Shown here piece by piece: positions 21,996 through 33,174 of a stretch of DNA of 64,000 bases (positions are counted from its first letter, which is position 1; every line of letters starts with the position of its first letter). The stretch is taken from NCBI GenBank assembly GCA_001247695.2, contig LGRX02030603.1, positions 20,798 through 84,797 on the forward strand, written 5' to 3'. Position numbers and translations under genes: made by a program. The stretch is from Cymbomonas tetramitiformis. Its lineage: Eukaryota > Chlorophyta > Pyramimonadophyceae > Pyramimonadales > Pyramimonadaceae. The notes beneath the pieces were generated by a model. It was not told the DNA's origin. It ran no database searches and saw nothing but the letters and a program-made list of their open reading frames with translations.

Positions 21996-23763
21996 CAAGG
22001 CACGGTATCGGTTGCGCCGATAGTTAGATCTATCGAAGTATCGGCGATAATTTCACACTATCACTATCAACCGATATGGTTATGCGTCACTATCACTATC
22101 GTTCGATGATGAAAATTTTGAATATTCAACTATCGCTATCGATCGGTTGCGCGCCAAGAAGGTATCATTATCATACGATAGTGCCACGCGGACTATCTGT
22201 TATCGTTCGATGTTGAGACTGATACTATTTGCCCATAACCGATTATGAAGGCACGCATCCCGCAATCCGCATTATCGGCCCTCATCCTAATTGAGTGGCC
22301 CACGGAGTCACTGTCTTGGCTATAGTGCAGCTTGGGACACCTACATTTGAATTTTGAAATTATTGGCCAATGCTATGTGGGAAATGTGATCCGCTCCCTG
22401 CTTGTCGATGGCAGATGGTGGCGATATAAGAACACTTCGCCGGCGCGGGTGACACCTTTGTTTCACTACTTCACTGGGTGTGACTGCAGACGAGAGTATA
22501 GTATTTTATTCTCATACCGACTTACCCCATCGTCAGTCAGCGTCATGACACGTGCAAGCCGAAGGCATTCCGGCCCGAACTGCAATGCATCTACGGCCCG
22601 AACCTGGCTGCCCTGTGCGGGCTGGTGGCAAGCCTGGCAGCCGGTCTAGGTCTTCAAAGCGAACACGCTCGGGGCAGGTCGTATTGCGTGCCCAAGGCAA
22701 AGGGCTGATAAAGCGTACCCAGCAATCTCCATTCGACCCAGCGGGCAACGATGAGAACGAGTATGTTGTTGCGTGCGTAAAGGGAGATAGGACTAGCTAT
22801 GGCAACGAACAATGGTTAGTTAGTTGGGAGGTAGATGGTAACCCTTTGGGGGATCATTGTGACACGTGGGAACCAGTGGAGAATTTGGCCGGCTGTAATG
22901 TGGAGATCGAGAAGCGAAGAAGATTTGCGCGCTACCTTGCGCTGCCTGATGCACCGCGCTCAACCGAGTTGTCACCCTGGTGGATTGAGCATAAAGACAT
23001 GTTCCCGAATGTCTTTCGGATGTATAGGCAATTTTTAGCCCCACCTGCCAGTTCAGCGGGTGTTGAGAGGTTGTTCAGTGGAGTGGGCCGCATGCATGGA
23101 GATCTGCAAAAGTGCACCTCCGAATGCACCTTGAAGCACATCATGATGGCTAGTGTGAACACCAAATAGGATAGCTGAACTGTGGTGATTACCTGGTTGA
23201 GCTGAACGTGTGAATCAGTGATTGCGAGTGAGTGCTGAATATTAATTTGACTTGCCACAGTGCATGTGTTTTGACTGTTTTCCTCGACCTACCTTATACG
23301 CTTAATGTTCGCGATAATAGGATTTGCGATAACGGCATCACATTTCAGTTGCCTTGTTTCCCCTTGCCCTTGCTGGCAACGACAAGCAAGGTAGCCCCAC
23401 CAAACCTCAAGTGTGATGCCTAAGCAAAACCTATTGTTGTAGTCTCAGAATCGGTCGTTTAATTTGTGCAGCGACTCGTGGCTTACGTGCAATGCCGATT
23501 ATCGCCAATTAGACAATTATTGGTAATTATTAGTTGCCTTCAGCATACTATCACTATCGTTCGATATGTATGTGCATAACTATCATTATCGGTCGATAGC
23601 CAACATTTTTAAATAGTAAACTATCACTATCAACCGATACTTTCATTATGATTATCACTATCATTCGATAGATGGCGTGCTGACTATCATTATTCACCGA
23701 TTGTATATTTTCAACTATCCGTTGGTAACCGATATAGGAAATTTCGACCGATACCATGCCTTG
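21996..23763 (+). mobile_element. hAT transposon, internally deleted (chromodomain-hATC derivative)
   Basis: A 1768-bp element with termini CAAGGCACGGTATCGG (21996-22011) and, inverted, CCGATACCATGCCTTG (23748-23763), 15/16 complementary. It is flanked by an exact 8-bp TSD CATATGTG (21988-21995 and 23764-23771), the diagnostic length for hAT. Subterminal regions at 22010-22210 and 23540-23750 are packed with ACTATCACTATC and TTCGATAGT-type motifs in both orientations, likely transposase-binding sites. It carries only a fused chromodomain-hATC ORF, so it is non-autonomous. Confidence 0.95.
22585..23169 (+). CDS. Chromodomain fused to hAT C-terminal dimerisation domain
   Basis: The frame is open from before 22552, but that codon is GTG; the first ATG is at 22585, giving 194 residues. 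Residues about 55-105 resemble a chromodomain, with EYVVACVKGDR, WLVSWE and CDTWEPVENLAG. The protein then passes straight into the hATC region: PPASSAGVERLFSGVGR followed by TLKHIMMA. Compared with the complete four-exon relative at 24809-28306, the BED finger, DDE catalytic core and all introns between are gone, yet the frame is kept. It could bind chromatin and dimerise with intact transposase, acting as a repressor; that function is inferred from domain logic only. Confidence 0.7.
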   Translation: MHLRPEPGCPVRAGGKPGSRSRSSKRTRSGQVVLRAQGKGLIKRTQQSPFDPAGNDENEYVVACVKGDRTSYGNEQWLVSWEVDGNPLGDHCDTWEPVENLAGCNVEIEKRRRFARYLALPDAPRSTELSPWWIEHKDMFPNVFRMYRQFLAPPASSAGVERLFSGVGRMHGDLQKCTSECTLKHIMMASVNTK

Positions 23764-24808
23764 CATATGTGTCATACATGTCATACGTGTCATACCTGTC
23801 AGACATGTCATACCATGTCATGTCATGTCGTGTCATATATTATTATGACAGTCGTCAGTACGGTCGACCATGACTGTACATGTCGAGTCGCGTCACATAT
23901 TATTATGACAGTCGTCAGTACGGTCGACGATGACTGTACATGTCGCCGGATGATAATGTCACATCATCTGGCATCCCTGTCATCGAGAGTTCGTACGTCG
24001 AACTCGAAGATGGCAAAGCAAAGATACATCTTGAATACAAACAAGAACCATCTTGCTTTAAGCATGTGCGGAACACGCATGCACAGTATGAACGAACTAG
24101 TCGTTATTGCAATACTGGTCGTTCAACCTACGTCTCGGGTTCACAACCCAATGGCGGTACCATCTAAGATGATGGGAGACGTATGGTACAAAGGGAGGAA
24201 GCGTTGTGCTTCAGCAGTTCTTTATTCAGAGACTGCAACTCACAACCCGCTTGACTGTTACACTTGTGTGTGCCGTTCAACAGCACAGTGTTTATTTGAT
24301 ATATTGTATAATATTTGTGGGCTCGCATATCAGCCCTAACAATAGTCAGATGTTATCATGCGTTGAGCGAATAGGTGACAAGCGAATAAAAACGACAAAA
24401 ACTCCCTCGCATACTGTATTATTACAAATGTAGGAAGGCTAAGGCGCGCACCCCCATGGAATGTCGACAATGAGCTGCCCGACTGTACCAGGGCGTGGTA
24501 TCGAAGTGTTTTTGGCGTATTGATATTTTTTCGATATCGCAAAAATCATATTGATCAATATCAATATATCGGCTAAGGGTATTGATCAATATCAATATAT
24601 TCCAGCCGTATATCAATCAATATCAATATTCCAAGGTTGAATATCAATCAATATCAATATTCTAAGCGGGAATATCAATCAATATCAATATGTTACCCGT
24701 TCTCACAATATATCAATATATTGATATATTGATACTAGCCAATGTCAATTTACTCAATTACTGAACAGGCAAGCAAGCAAGACAAAGTATGTTGATTTGA
24801 GTAATAAT

Positions 24809-27800
24809 TTACTCAATGTTTAGAGCTGCCATCAATGAATGCTGAATGGTACCTTCATCCAAAGATTTCCTAAGGTCCGAGTGCATGAAACTAACTTTTG
24901 AAAATGCTCTCTCTACCCCTGCTGAAGAGGCTGGCACTGCAAGAAACTGGCGTGCCATTCTACTTAAGTTGGGAAAGTCTTTTGCATGCCCTTTCCACCA
25001 TTCAAGCAGGGCGGTATCAGGTGGCACATCTGGCAATAGCAAATATCTATCAAACTCATCACTAGACACTTCCACCACTGTGGCTTCTTCCTCACATTCA
25101 TCATCAGAGTCCGCAACAAAAGATGCGACTGTCACCACAGCTACACCATCTTTGCCTTTGGCCTTTTTCCTAGCCTCTACCGCTTCTTGCTGTTGCACAG
25201 GCAAAGGCCGCCAGTCCTTCTCCCAAGCATGCCGCGCCCAGCTCACTGCTTGCTCTTTACTAAGGCCACCTGCCAAATAGCAACAGGGCTCACAATCAAC
25301 TTAAAGGGGGCATATAGCAAAATTAAGACACAAACATAAAACAACAAGATTCACGAAAAACATCATGCTAGTTTTGTGACAAGCCTATCCCGGCGCCCCC
25401 GAAAAAGAGGACAAGGTTGCTTCAGCCCGAGCTGTACTCACATACAGTCCCTTGCGAAGGCCTTGGCTGCCATGGAACAGCTAGTCACAAAACTAGCATA
25501 ACACAACCGGGCATGAACACTACATACAGAACACAGTAACAAACAGTAAACATAAACAGAAACTAAACAGAATCACCTTTATTCCAAGAGGTTGCTCCCT
25601 TGAACTTACGAAAAACATCATGCTAGTTTTGTGACAAGCCAATCCCGGCGCCCCCGAAAAAGAGGACAAGGTTGCTTCAGCCCGAGCTGTACTCACATAC
25701 AGTCCCTTGCGAAGGCCTTGGCTGCCATGGAACAGCTAGTCACAAAACTAGCATAACACAACCGGGCATGAACACTACATACAGAACACAGTAACAAACA
25801 GTAAACATAAACAGAAACACTAAACAGAATCACCTTTATTCCAAGAGGTTGCTCCCTTGAACTTAAAACTCTTGTATCGAAAAACATCATGCTAGTTTTG
25901 TGACAAGCCAATCCCGGCGCCCCCGAAAAAGAGGACAAGGTTGCTTCAGCCCGAGCTGTACTCACATACAGTCCCTTGCGAAGGCCTTGGCTGCCATGGA
26001 ACAGCTAGTCACAAAACTAGCATAACACAACCGGGCATGAACACTACATACAGAACACAGTAACAAACAGTAAACATAAACAGAAACACTAAACAGAATC
26101 ACCTTTATTCCAAGAGGTTGCTCCCTTGAACTTAAAACTCTTGTATCTCGGGTCCAAGATGGTGGCGACACAAAAATCCTCCAGTTTGCAGAGCATCAGG
26201 TCATTGAAGAACCTGGTTACGATTGCCCCGTGTAGCTTCGAACGAGCCTTCACGACGGCCTCATTATGAATCTGTACCGCCTTCCCTTCGTGTTTTAGAG
26301 GCGCTCCTGCAGCCATGGTGGCACCCAGCTTGCCAATGATAGGCAGGATCAAACTAATGGTAGGGTAGTGCGTCCCTTGCAGCAGCTTTGTGGCCGAAGA
26401 TGCATATGATAGCACCCAAGTGCTCTCACAGACGATGTCCCAATCGTCTCCCACCAGTTGATGGTCCTTGTAGACGCTGCCATCGACGTTTGGAACCGCG
26501 TTTGCCGCTTTCATGGGGTGCTCGATATCATATTGTCTCACAGCTGCCTACAAAAAAAAAAGAGTTGCATGCAGATTTCAAACGAAAAGGTGCAACCACC
26601 TATTGTTTTGATATGAGATCCTATGGTATGATATGCACCACACCGACTGCACAGACAATAAGCAAACGCGCGTGTTATGCAAAATGATACATGAACCACA
26701 CAGACAATAAGCAAACGTGTTATGCAAACAAAATGATACATGAACATCTCACGCACCTTATTCTTAACATACCACGCAGCCATAGTGCAAGCCCCACCCC
26801 ACCCAGAACGCGTATCGTTGTCCTGGGGCGGTTTGCTCTCCACTAAGCCAAGTCGCCGTTGGCAATCATACAGCAGCTTCGAACCAATCACCGAGTGGGA
26901 AAAGTGTCCGGTCATTCCACGCAATTTGCCGAAAACCTTTTTCACACGCTCTTGCTCCAGATATGCTTTCACAATCAAAGCCAAGGTATGGACTACGCAC
27001 TCAAAGCCATCGAAACAGTTCCAGCCATTCACGATGTTGGACGCGTTGTCAGAGACAGTGCAGTGCACAGAGCCAACCACGTTGCCCACCTTCTCATTCT
27101 CGTCGAATTCCCCTATCCCAATTTTAGCACAGGCAACCTTGGTCGCTATCTCGAGCTCATAGCCAGTGTGACGAACTGCTGAGAACGGTATGGCGCTGAC
27201 CAATCTCTCTTTAAGGTTGAACTCGACGTCAATGTAGTACACCAAAACCCCAAAGATAGCTATCCCACCTTCAGACCATATGTCCCCACTCACACTGCAA
27301 AGAATACCTTCTGTTAGTAAGGTCTTGATCTCTGACATGACGTGAATTTGGCCCTCAGCAGAGAGGGCACAAACCTGATCTAGTACCAGCTGATATGTTG
27401 GAGGGCGATACCCATCCTTGAAGATCTCGTGGAAAATGGCTCGAAACTCGGTATCTCGCTCAGGCAAGGTTAGAGGGCGCCCCTTTTTTACAAGCCACAA
27501 AGCGATGCGACGATGGATTCGCTCACGCTGCTCACTGGAGGGTTGGGGCAAAATGGCTGCAAGACTCCCACGGCGTGGCTGGTCCTTAGAAGAGGCCTCA
27601 TGCTCTTCCAGAATATCGTCAACCACCACATTCTTGTGACAGGTGACGAGATGCGCCCGTAAATTGGAAGTATTCCCGCAATATTCCTTTGCAGCACCAT
27701 CAGGCCCACAGTGCTTGCAGCGATAGTGCGTGATTTTGGTGCCCTCCATCTTGACATCGAAGTGCTTCCGGTACTTCGAACGCAACTTCTCGCTGGCGGC

Positions 27801-28306
27801 CTGAAAATCATCGCTTGCACCTGGAATATCGATGTGAACGAAACTTGCTCATGATTTGGGGAACGAGTACGTACGTATCAAAAGCATTCGAGTACGTATT
27901 AAAAGACTAACAAACGAACGAAGGATTGAGAAAATATACCCGATTGCTGAGAATTGTCAGCGTCAGAAATGGCCGCTTTCCTTGTTGTAGCTTGCTTCGC
28001 GATCTCATCCTGCTTGCGTTTGAGCTCTTGTCGAAAAGCCTCGATTACGGCTTCGTGACCTGGTAAATTGGCGAGTGGCTCCCAGGTGTCCGAGTTGGGG
28101 CCAAGATCCTCCCATTTTATTAGAAACTGCGGCTCACCATACTTTGAACGCTCTGCCAAAATCTCCTCTACAACATATTCTATATCGTCGCTGCCGTGAA
28201 GGTCAAAGGCATGCAGTTGCGTTCGTTTCACTGGACCCTTCCCCTGGCAAAGCAGTACATCTTCTGCGGCCCGTAATGGGCGCTTGCTACGACCGCGTTT
28301 GCCCAT
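24809..28306 (-). CDS. hAT transposase, chromodomain-BED finger-DDE core-hATC, four exons
   Basis: Exons on the minus strand: 28306-27940, 27820-26757, 26547-26103 and 25269-24809. All junctions are GT-AG and join in frame to about 778 residues. Exon 1 holds a chromodomain (EYVVEEILAERSKYG, FLIKWEDLGP, DTWEPLANLPG). Exon 2 starts with a BED-type finger (YRCKHC and HLVTCH), then hAT core motifs SGDIWS, SDNASN and FECVVH, the last being the CxxH of the insertion domain. Exon 4 carries the hATC box VPASSAGVERAFSKV. No inactivating lesion was noticed. Cut-and-paste transposition is expected from the family; chromodomain-guided targeting is inference. The gene fills the element between the subterminal arrays. 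Confidence 0.85.
25355..26148 (-). repeat. Three tandem about 265-bp repeats spanning the exon 3 / intron 3 boundary
   Basis: Units start at about 25355, 25610 and 25879 and end near 26148. Each contains the last codons of transposase exon 3 plus its GT splice donor (plus-strand text AATCACCTTTATTCC) and the following intron sequence. The tandem duplication thus copied a splice donor twice into the intron. The first unit lacks a 13-bp AAAACTCTTGTATC-type tail present in the others. Near-identity implies a recent event. Confidence 0.9.
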
Positions 28307-29025
28307 GATGGAAAATTGGAAATGAGGATTATGTGCTGGTCAGCGGTCACTAGGCCCATTACAAAGATTACATATGCGTATCCTACGAGACCGACCATAA
28401 GAGGTAGGGAGAAAGGACCAATCATGGGAAACGAAACGGCAATCGCAGAATCGATGGGGGGGGGGATTGGGGGTGGATAAATGTTTAAATGACCAATAAT
28501 GGGCAGCAAAACAGCTATCTCGGGATCGAAGCAAAAATTTGCCACCCTGTCAACGCTCCCGTTCAATATATCAATATATCGATATGGCGATTTCTCGCCG
28601 TCATATCGATCAATATCAATATTTGCCGTCTCAGTATTGATCAATATCGATATTTCCATTCACGATATTGATCAATAACGATATTTTCGCCCGTCCGATC
28701 GATCAATATTCAATATTTCGATATGCACCAAAAATAATATCAATCGATATCAATATTTCGATATATCGATGTATCGAAATATCGAAATATCGATACCACG
28801 CCTTGGACTGTACCTGTGCCAAGCGAACCGCACGCAAAACCAAAACCAACACCGCCGTGATTTCAAAAATAAAGTCCTTTTCGCGACCGCAGTTTCTAAA
28901 AAGTCAATATATGTCTCATAAATGCCTAATGAAAGGTATGAAATTGAGTTGCACACGAGAAACTTGTGAAACGGGCGCGTACGAGTCACGCTCCTTGACC
29001 AAGTGCAAAAGCTTGGCGATTTCAC

Positions 29026-30758
29026 GGAGGTCGCCAAACCCGACGTGGGATCGGGTGAAGTTTGTGTCTTCTGACGAATCGTGTTTCAGTCTTTCTTAGT
29101 TCCCTAGTTATGCAACCTGTGTACACTCTTGAAAATTATACCGGAAGGGACGAAGGCATCGACGGGGGCTGTCTTGCTTGGGAGCAACATTCAACCACCC
29201 TTCTGGTTGCGCGTCAGGGAAAAGGCTGGGAGATTTGGCGAGACATCCAGGCATGTGGCCTTTGAGAACAACTTCCTTTTTCTTTTTGCTATCGTTCAAT
29301 ATCGCTTTGCCTCTTCTCAGAGGCACAACTAACTTGCTTGCAAATAACCCTCCTTGCGACACTGTGGACTTAAGCATTCAACACGTACAGGTACCTTTTA
29401 GAGTTTTCTTGCTTCACAAACAAGAATTGTAAGCCCGTCGGATCAAAATCCCACGGACTCAGTTCGAGATTTCATTTTGCTGACGTCATAGTCGACACTT
29501 CCCCCACATGCGTGTCCAAGAATTGTAAGCCCGTTGGATCAAAATCGCACGGACTCAGTTCGAGATTTTATTTTAAGCACGCATGCTGACGTCACAGTCG
29601 AGAGTGCTGACGTCACAGTCAACACTTTCCCAACATGCATGTCCAAGAATTGTAAGCCCGTCGGATCAAAATCCCACGGACTCACTTCGAGATTTTATTT
29701 TAAGCACGCATGCTGACGTCACAGTCGAGAGTGCTGACGTCACAGTCAACACTTTCCCAACATGCATGTCCAAGAATGGCAAGCCTGTCGGATCAAAATC
29801 ACACGGACTCACTTCGAGATTTCATTTTGAGCATGCATGCTGACGTCACAGTCGACACTTCCCCCACATGCATGTCCAAAATTGTAAGCCCGTCGGATCA
29901 AGCCAACATGCTGACGTCACAGTCGGCAATTCCCCCACATGCGTGCCCAAGAATTGTAAGCCCGTCGGATCAAAGTTCCACTGACTCACTTCGAGATTTC
30001 ATTTCAAGCATGCATGCTGACGTCACAGTCGACAATTCCCCCCACATGCGTGCCCAAGAATTGTAAGCCCGTCGGATCAAAATCCCACGGACTCACTTCG
30101 AGATTTCATTTTAAGCATGCATGCTGACGTCACAGTCGAGAGTGATGACGTCACAGTCGACAATTCCCCCACATGCGTGCCCAAGAATTGTAAGCCCGTC
30201 GGATCAAAATCGCACGGACTCACTTCGAGATTTCATTTTAAGCATGCATGCTGACGTCACAGTCGAGAGTGCTGACGTCACAGTCGACACTTCCCCACAT
30301 GCGTGTCCAAGAATTGTAAGCCCGTCGGATCAAAATCGCACGGTCTCAATCGGAAATAGCATTTGAGATTACTTCACAATCGCCACTGTTTTCCATACTG
30401 TTCGACACTTTTCGCAGAACTGTTTCCGTGTCGCAGTTGTATATTGAACTCTTCTGGCCACAGTCGGCTCGTGCAGAGCCTCGGTCGGTGGCTCCGTCAG
30501 TGGCATGGAGCCCCCACCCTTGTCTCAGTTGGTTCTTCTAGTGCAGAGCTCGTTGCCTTTTCCCTGACGCGCAGCCAGAAGCGTGGTTGAATGTTGCTCC
30601 CAAGCAAGAAAGCCCCCGTCGATGCCTTCGTCCCTTCCGGTATAATTTTCAAGAGTGTACACAGGTTGCATAACTAGGGGACTAAGATGAAAGACTGAAA
30701 GACTATTCGTCAGAAGACACAAACTTCACCCGATCCCACGTCGGGTTTGGCGACCTCC
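29026..30758. mobile_element. Inverted-repeat element with about 205-bp arms enclosing a minisatellite
   Basis: Arms at 29026-29226 and about 30554-30758 are inverted copies with scattered differences. Both contain, for example, GGAGGTCGCCAAACCCGACG at the outer edge and TGCAACCTGTGTACACTC inside. The interior holds a CRE-rich tandem array. No transposase is present and no TSD was recognised at the edges (CACGG-side versus GACCG-side). A foldback-like non-autonomous element or a local inverted duplication would both fit. Confidence 0.7.
29405..30350 (+). repeat. Minisatellite of about 106-128 bp units rich in TGACGTCA
   Basis: Nine landmarks of AATTGTAAGCCCGTCGGATC occur at about 29425, 29522, 29645, 29771 (changed), 29877, 29950, 30057, 30184 and 30312. 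Most units include one or two GCTGACGTCACAGTCGA blocks whose core is the palindromic cAMP-response/bZIP site TGACGTCA. Length differences come from loss of the second block. It has no protein-coding character despite several open frames. Confidence 0.9.
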
Positions 30759-32039
30759 GACCGAAGTTCTCCCTGACCTGGCGTCAGATCTCGTCTAGGG
30801 AATTCGTATCCCACAACTGTGGAAGCTAGAGCATAACCTACCTGACTGATATCAAAATATTTGGTTGTTTGGTGCAGGTGTCTACACGAGTTTTGACGTT
30901 TCTTCATGCCGTTTTGTGCTGAGGGGTGTTTTTGCCGCTTGCCACGTCAAAACCTGCCTGTCTGCCGTGGATGCCAAATAACTCGTTCCTTTGGGGACCC
31001 ATTGACCTTGCCCCGCCGTTTTCCCCTGTACGTTTCTTGAATATGCTAAGATATTTTCCTGGTGGTTCGTGGCTGACAAGATAGTTTGTGGCTGCAGCTG
31101 GCTTTTCTCTGAAGACCTATTTCTCGGGATTTACGACTTCATCCTGCTGACGATGACTTACGGCTGTGCAGGAATCTTCGGTCGGAGTTCGCGTCGTGTT
31201 TGGCCATATCCGGTCCTCTAACACGCACACGTTCAACAAGGGAATAGTGAGTTTTTACTCGTGCGATTGTGAGTTGTTAGGGTACGGTTTTGACGTTTTG
31301 ATAGCGTACTCACAATCTTGGGGCTGCAGTCTGTGTGGGGCACTCCCACACAGCTTGGGTTCCATTCCCAACAGTTCTGGGGGGGGGGAGGGGGGGTCAA
31401 TGCTATTGACAGGGAATAAACTAGGTCGTGCGCGCACACAGGACGACGTTAAGTTCCGACTCGCCTGTGACTGTAGATGTCGACGACCTATTCCAATCAG
31501 TGGGGGCATTCTTAGGGCTGGCATCGTAGAATGCCTGCTGAAATTGCCTAAAGTTTTAGAACGTTAAGCACGTGTCCTCATAGATACTAGCCTTGGCATA
31601 CGTACGTGTATTGTTATATGTATATATATATATATATATCATATGACTGTGAATATGTGACTAAAGTGTTGAATGGAAATGTGTAGCATGACAATAGTGT
31701 GCTAGGCGAATGCACACTATTTCTGCATTGTTGTATTCCCTGAACCCACGAAACTATCCACGGTGCGTTAATGACTTTCTATACATTGTAACATCACGTT
31801 ACATATCGTATATCGCCGAATAGCGCCGTGTAGTGTGCCTAAATACACGAACCCTATGATTTACGTCCGATACCCTACCCACTTCACTGAACGATTCCTT
31901 GTAAATGAGAGCGAATGCGTAGAAACCGATATCACCAACGTTTTCAGCAACATCGATTTAGTATAGTCAACTAGTAACATCAACTGTATACATTGGAGAA
32001 ATGTGCAGGCAATACCCAAACCCCCAACTTGGTCATTTT
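30759..32039. other. No gene recognised; TA microsatellite
   Basis: No convincing ORF. It contains a run of G interrupted by A at 31379-31397, a (TA)n microsatellite at about 31618-31640 and a C-tract at 32041-32051 where the satellite tail begins. Short ORFs here lack any recognisable motif. Confidence 0.5.
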
Positions 32040-33174
32040 GACCCCCCCCCAGGTGCCATGTGTATGTGGTTTGCCGACATTTCACAGACGAAATTAGCTT
32101 CCCCGCGCCCCATGGATATGACCCAATGTGAAATTTCGTTGCCCGATGCCTACTTGCACCCTCTAAATACTTCTTAAATACTTATTGGCAATTCTTACAA
32201 TCTCTCAACATCATTTTGATATGTTACAAATACGCGCGATGTGCATTATCCGCTTTGCATACATTTCACAGACGAAAATAGCTCCCCCGCGCCCCGTGAA
32301 TATGACCCAATGTGAAATTTCGTTGCCCGATGCCTACTTGCACACTCTAAATACTTCTTAAATACTTATTCGGACACTTCTTACAATCTCTCAACATCAT
32401 TTTGATATGTTACGCATTCACGTGATGTGCATTATCTGGTTTGCAGACATTTCACAGACGAAAAATAGCTCCCCCGCGCCCCGTGAATATGGCCCAATGT
32501 GAAAGTTCGTTGCCCGATGCCTACTTGCACCCTCTAAATACTTCTTAAATACTTATTGACAATTCTTACAATCTCTCAACATCATTTTGATATGTTACAA
32601 ATACGCGCGATGTGCATTATCCGGTTTGCATACATTTCACAGACGAAAATAGCTCCCCCGCGCCCCGTGAATATGGCCCAATGTGAAATTTCGTTGCCCG
32701 ATGCCTACTTGCACACTCTAAATACTTCTTAAATACTTATTGACACTTCTTTCAATCTCTCAACATCATTTTGTTATGTTACGCATTCGCGCGATGTGCA
32801 TTATCTGGTTTGCAGGCATTTCACAGACGAAAATAGCTCCCCCGCGCCCCGTGAATATGACCCAATGTGAAATTTTGCTGCCCGATGCCTACTGGCACCC
32901 TCTAGATACTTCTTAATTACTGATTGACACTTCTTACAATTTCTGGACATCATTTTGATATGTTAGGCATTCACGTGATGTGCATTATCTGGTTTGCAGA
33001 CATTTCACAGACGAAAATAGCTCCCCAACGCCCCACTGATATGCCCCGAGATAAATTTTTTGTTTCTAATGCATATTCATAACCTCTAAGTACGTTTTGA
33101 ACCTTCTAACAACTTCTCACTCTCATTTTCATTGATTATGCATTTTATAGTGCAAGCCGTTCCACGTAGCCGTG
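32040..33174 (-). repeat. 185-bp tandem satellite tail downstream of a non-LTR RT
   Basis: On the minus strand the array starts right after the stop codon of the RT ORF (33175-34020). Landmarks GCTCCCCCGCGCCCCGTGAA recur about every 186 bp (near 32281, 32467, 32655, 32834). It is the reverse orientation of the array at 10206-11590, with the same monomer and the same GGCATGTAGCACGGCTACG junction. The unit copy number is about six. Confidence 0.88.

Larger units (their letters stand above)
12483..24341 (+). mobile_element. Large non-autonomous LTR retrotransposon (LARD-like)
   Basis: This is a complete 11.9-kb insertion: 5' LTR 12483-13021, PBS, interior 13022-21966, PPT, 3' LTR 21967-24341 (interrupted by a hAT), and an exact 5-bp TSD ATAGT at 12478-12482 and 24342-24346. 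By eye, the LTRs differ at roughly 5-6 positions outside one extra 60-bp unit and the hAT, so the insertion is recent. The interior has no ORF over about 105 codons. Only decayed, out-of-order pieces of the chromovirus pol are seen: a chromodomain/3'-end piece at 17941-18110 lies before an RT/RNase H-region piece at 18430-18560. The interior also repeats GAGGGGGGAAGA-type purine tracts near 16157, 17590, 18630, 19830 and 21595. It must therefore be mobilised in trans, most simply by elements like 50866-61741. Confidence 0.9.
21967..24341 (+). repeat. 3' LTR of the LARD-like element, interrupted by a hAT
   Basis: TGTCAGGG at 21967 to CCCTAACA at 24341. Removing the hAT (21996-23763) and one copy of its 8-bp TSD leaves 599 bp. 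This equals the 5' LTR plus one extra 60-bp tandem unit. The hAT therefore arrived after the LTR element integrated. Confidence 0.92.
24489..28805 (-). mobile_element. Complete hAT transposon with chromodomain-BED transposase
   Basis: A 4317-bp element with termini CAGGGCGTGGTATCGA (24489-24504) and, inverted, TCGATACCACGCCTTG (28790-28805), 15/16 complementary. It is flanked by an exact 8-bp TSD GACTGTAC (24481-24488, 28806-28813). AT-rich subterminal arrays of ATCAATATCAATAT and TATCGAT motifs fill 24520-24740 and 28560-28795. The transposase gene reads in frame across three GT-AG introns without stops, so the element could be autonomous. Termini match the deleted copy at 21996, placing both in one family. 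Confidence 0.95.

Noticed and set aside
25693..26171. Repeated 69-residue frame on the minus strand (VILFSVSVYVYCLLLCSVCS)
   Set aside because: It is exon 3 end plus intron sequence of the hAT transposase, repeated by tandem duplication. It would only be coding if a retained-intron isoform existed.
29534..30366. Repeated frames such as DFILSTHADVTVESADVTV
   Set aside because: They are translations of the CRE-rich minisatellite; unit lengths are often not multiples of three and the frames shift.
10206..33174. A single 23-kb foldback transposon ending in inverted satellites
   Set aside because: The two inverted satellite arrays share an RT stop-codon junction and no matching TSD was found at the outer edges. 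Two independent insertions of one retroelement in opposite orientations explain it better.
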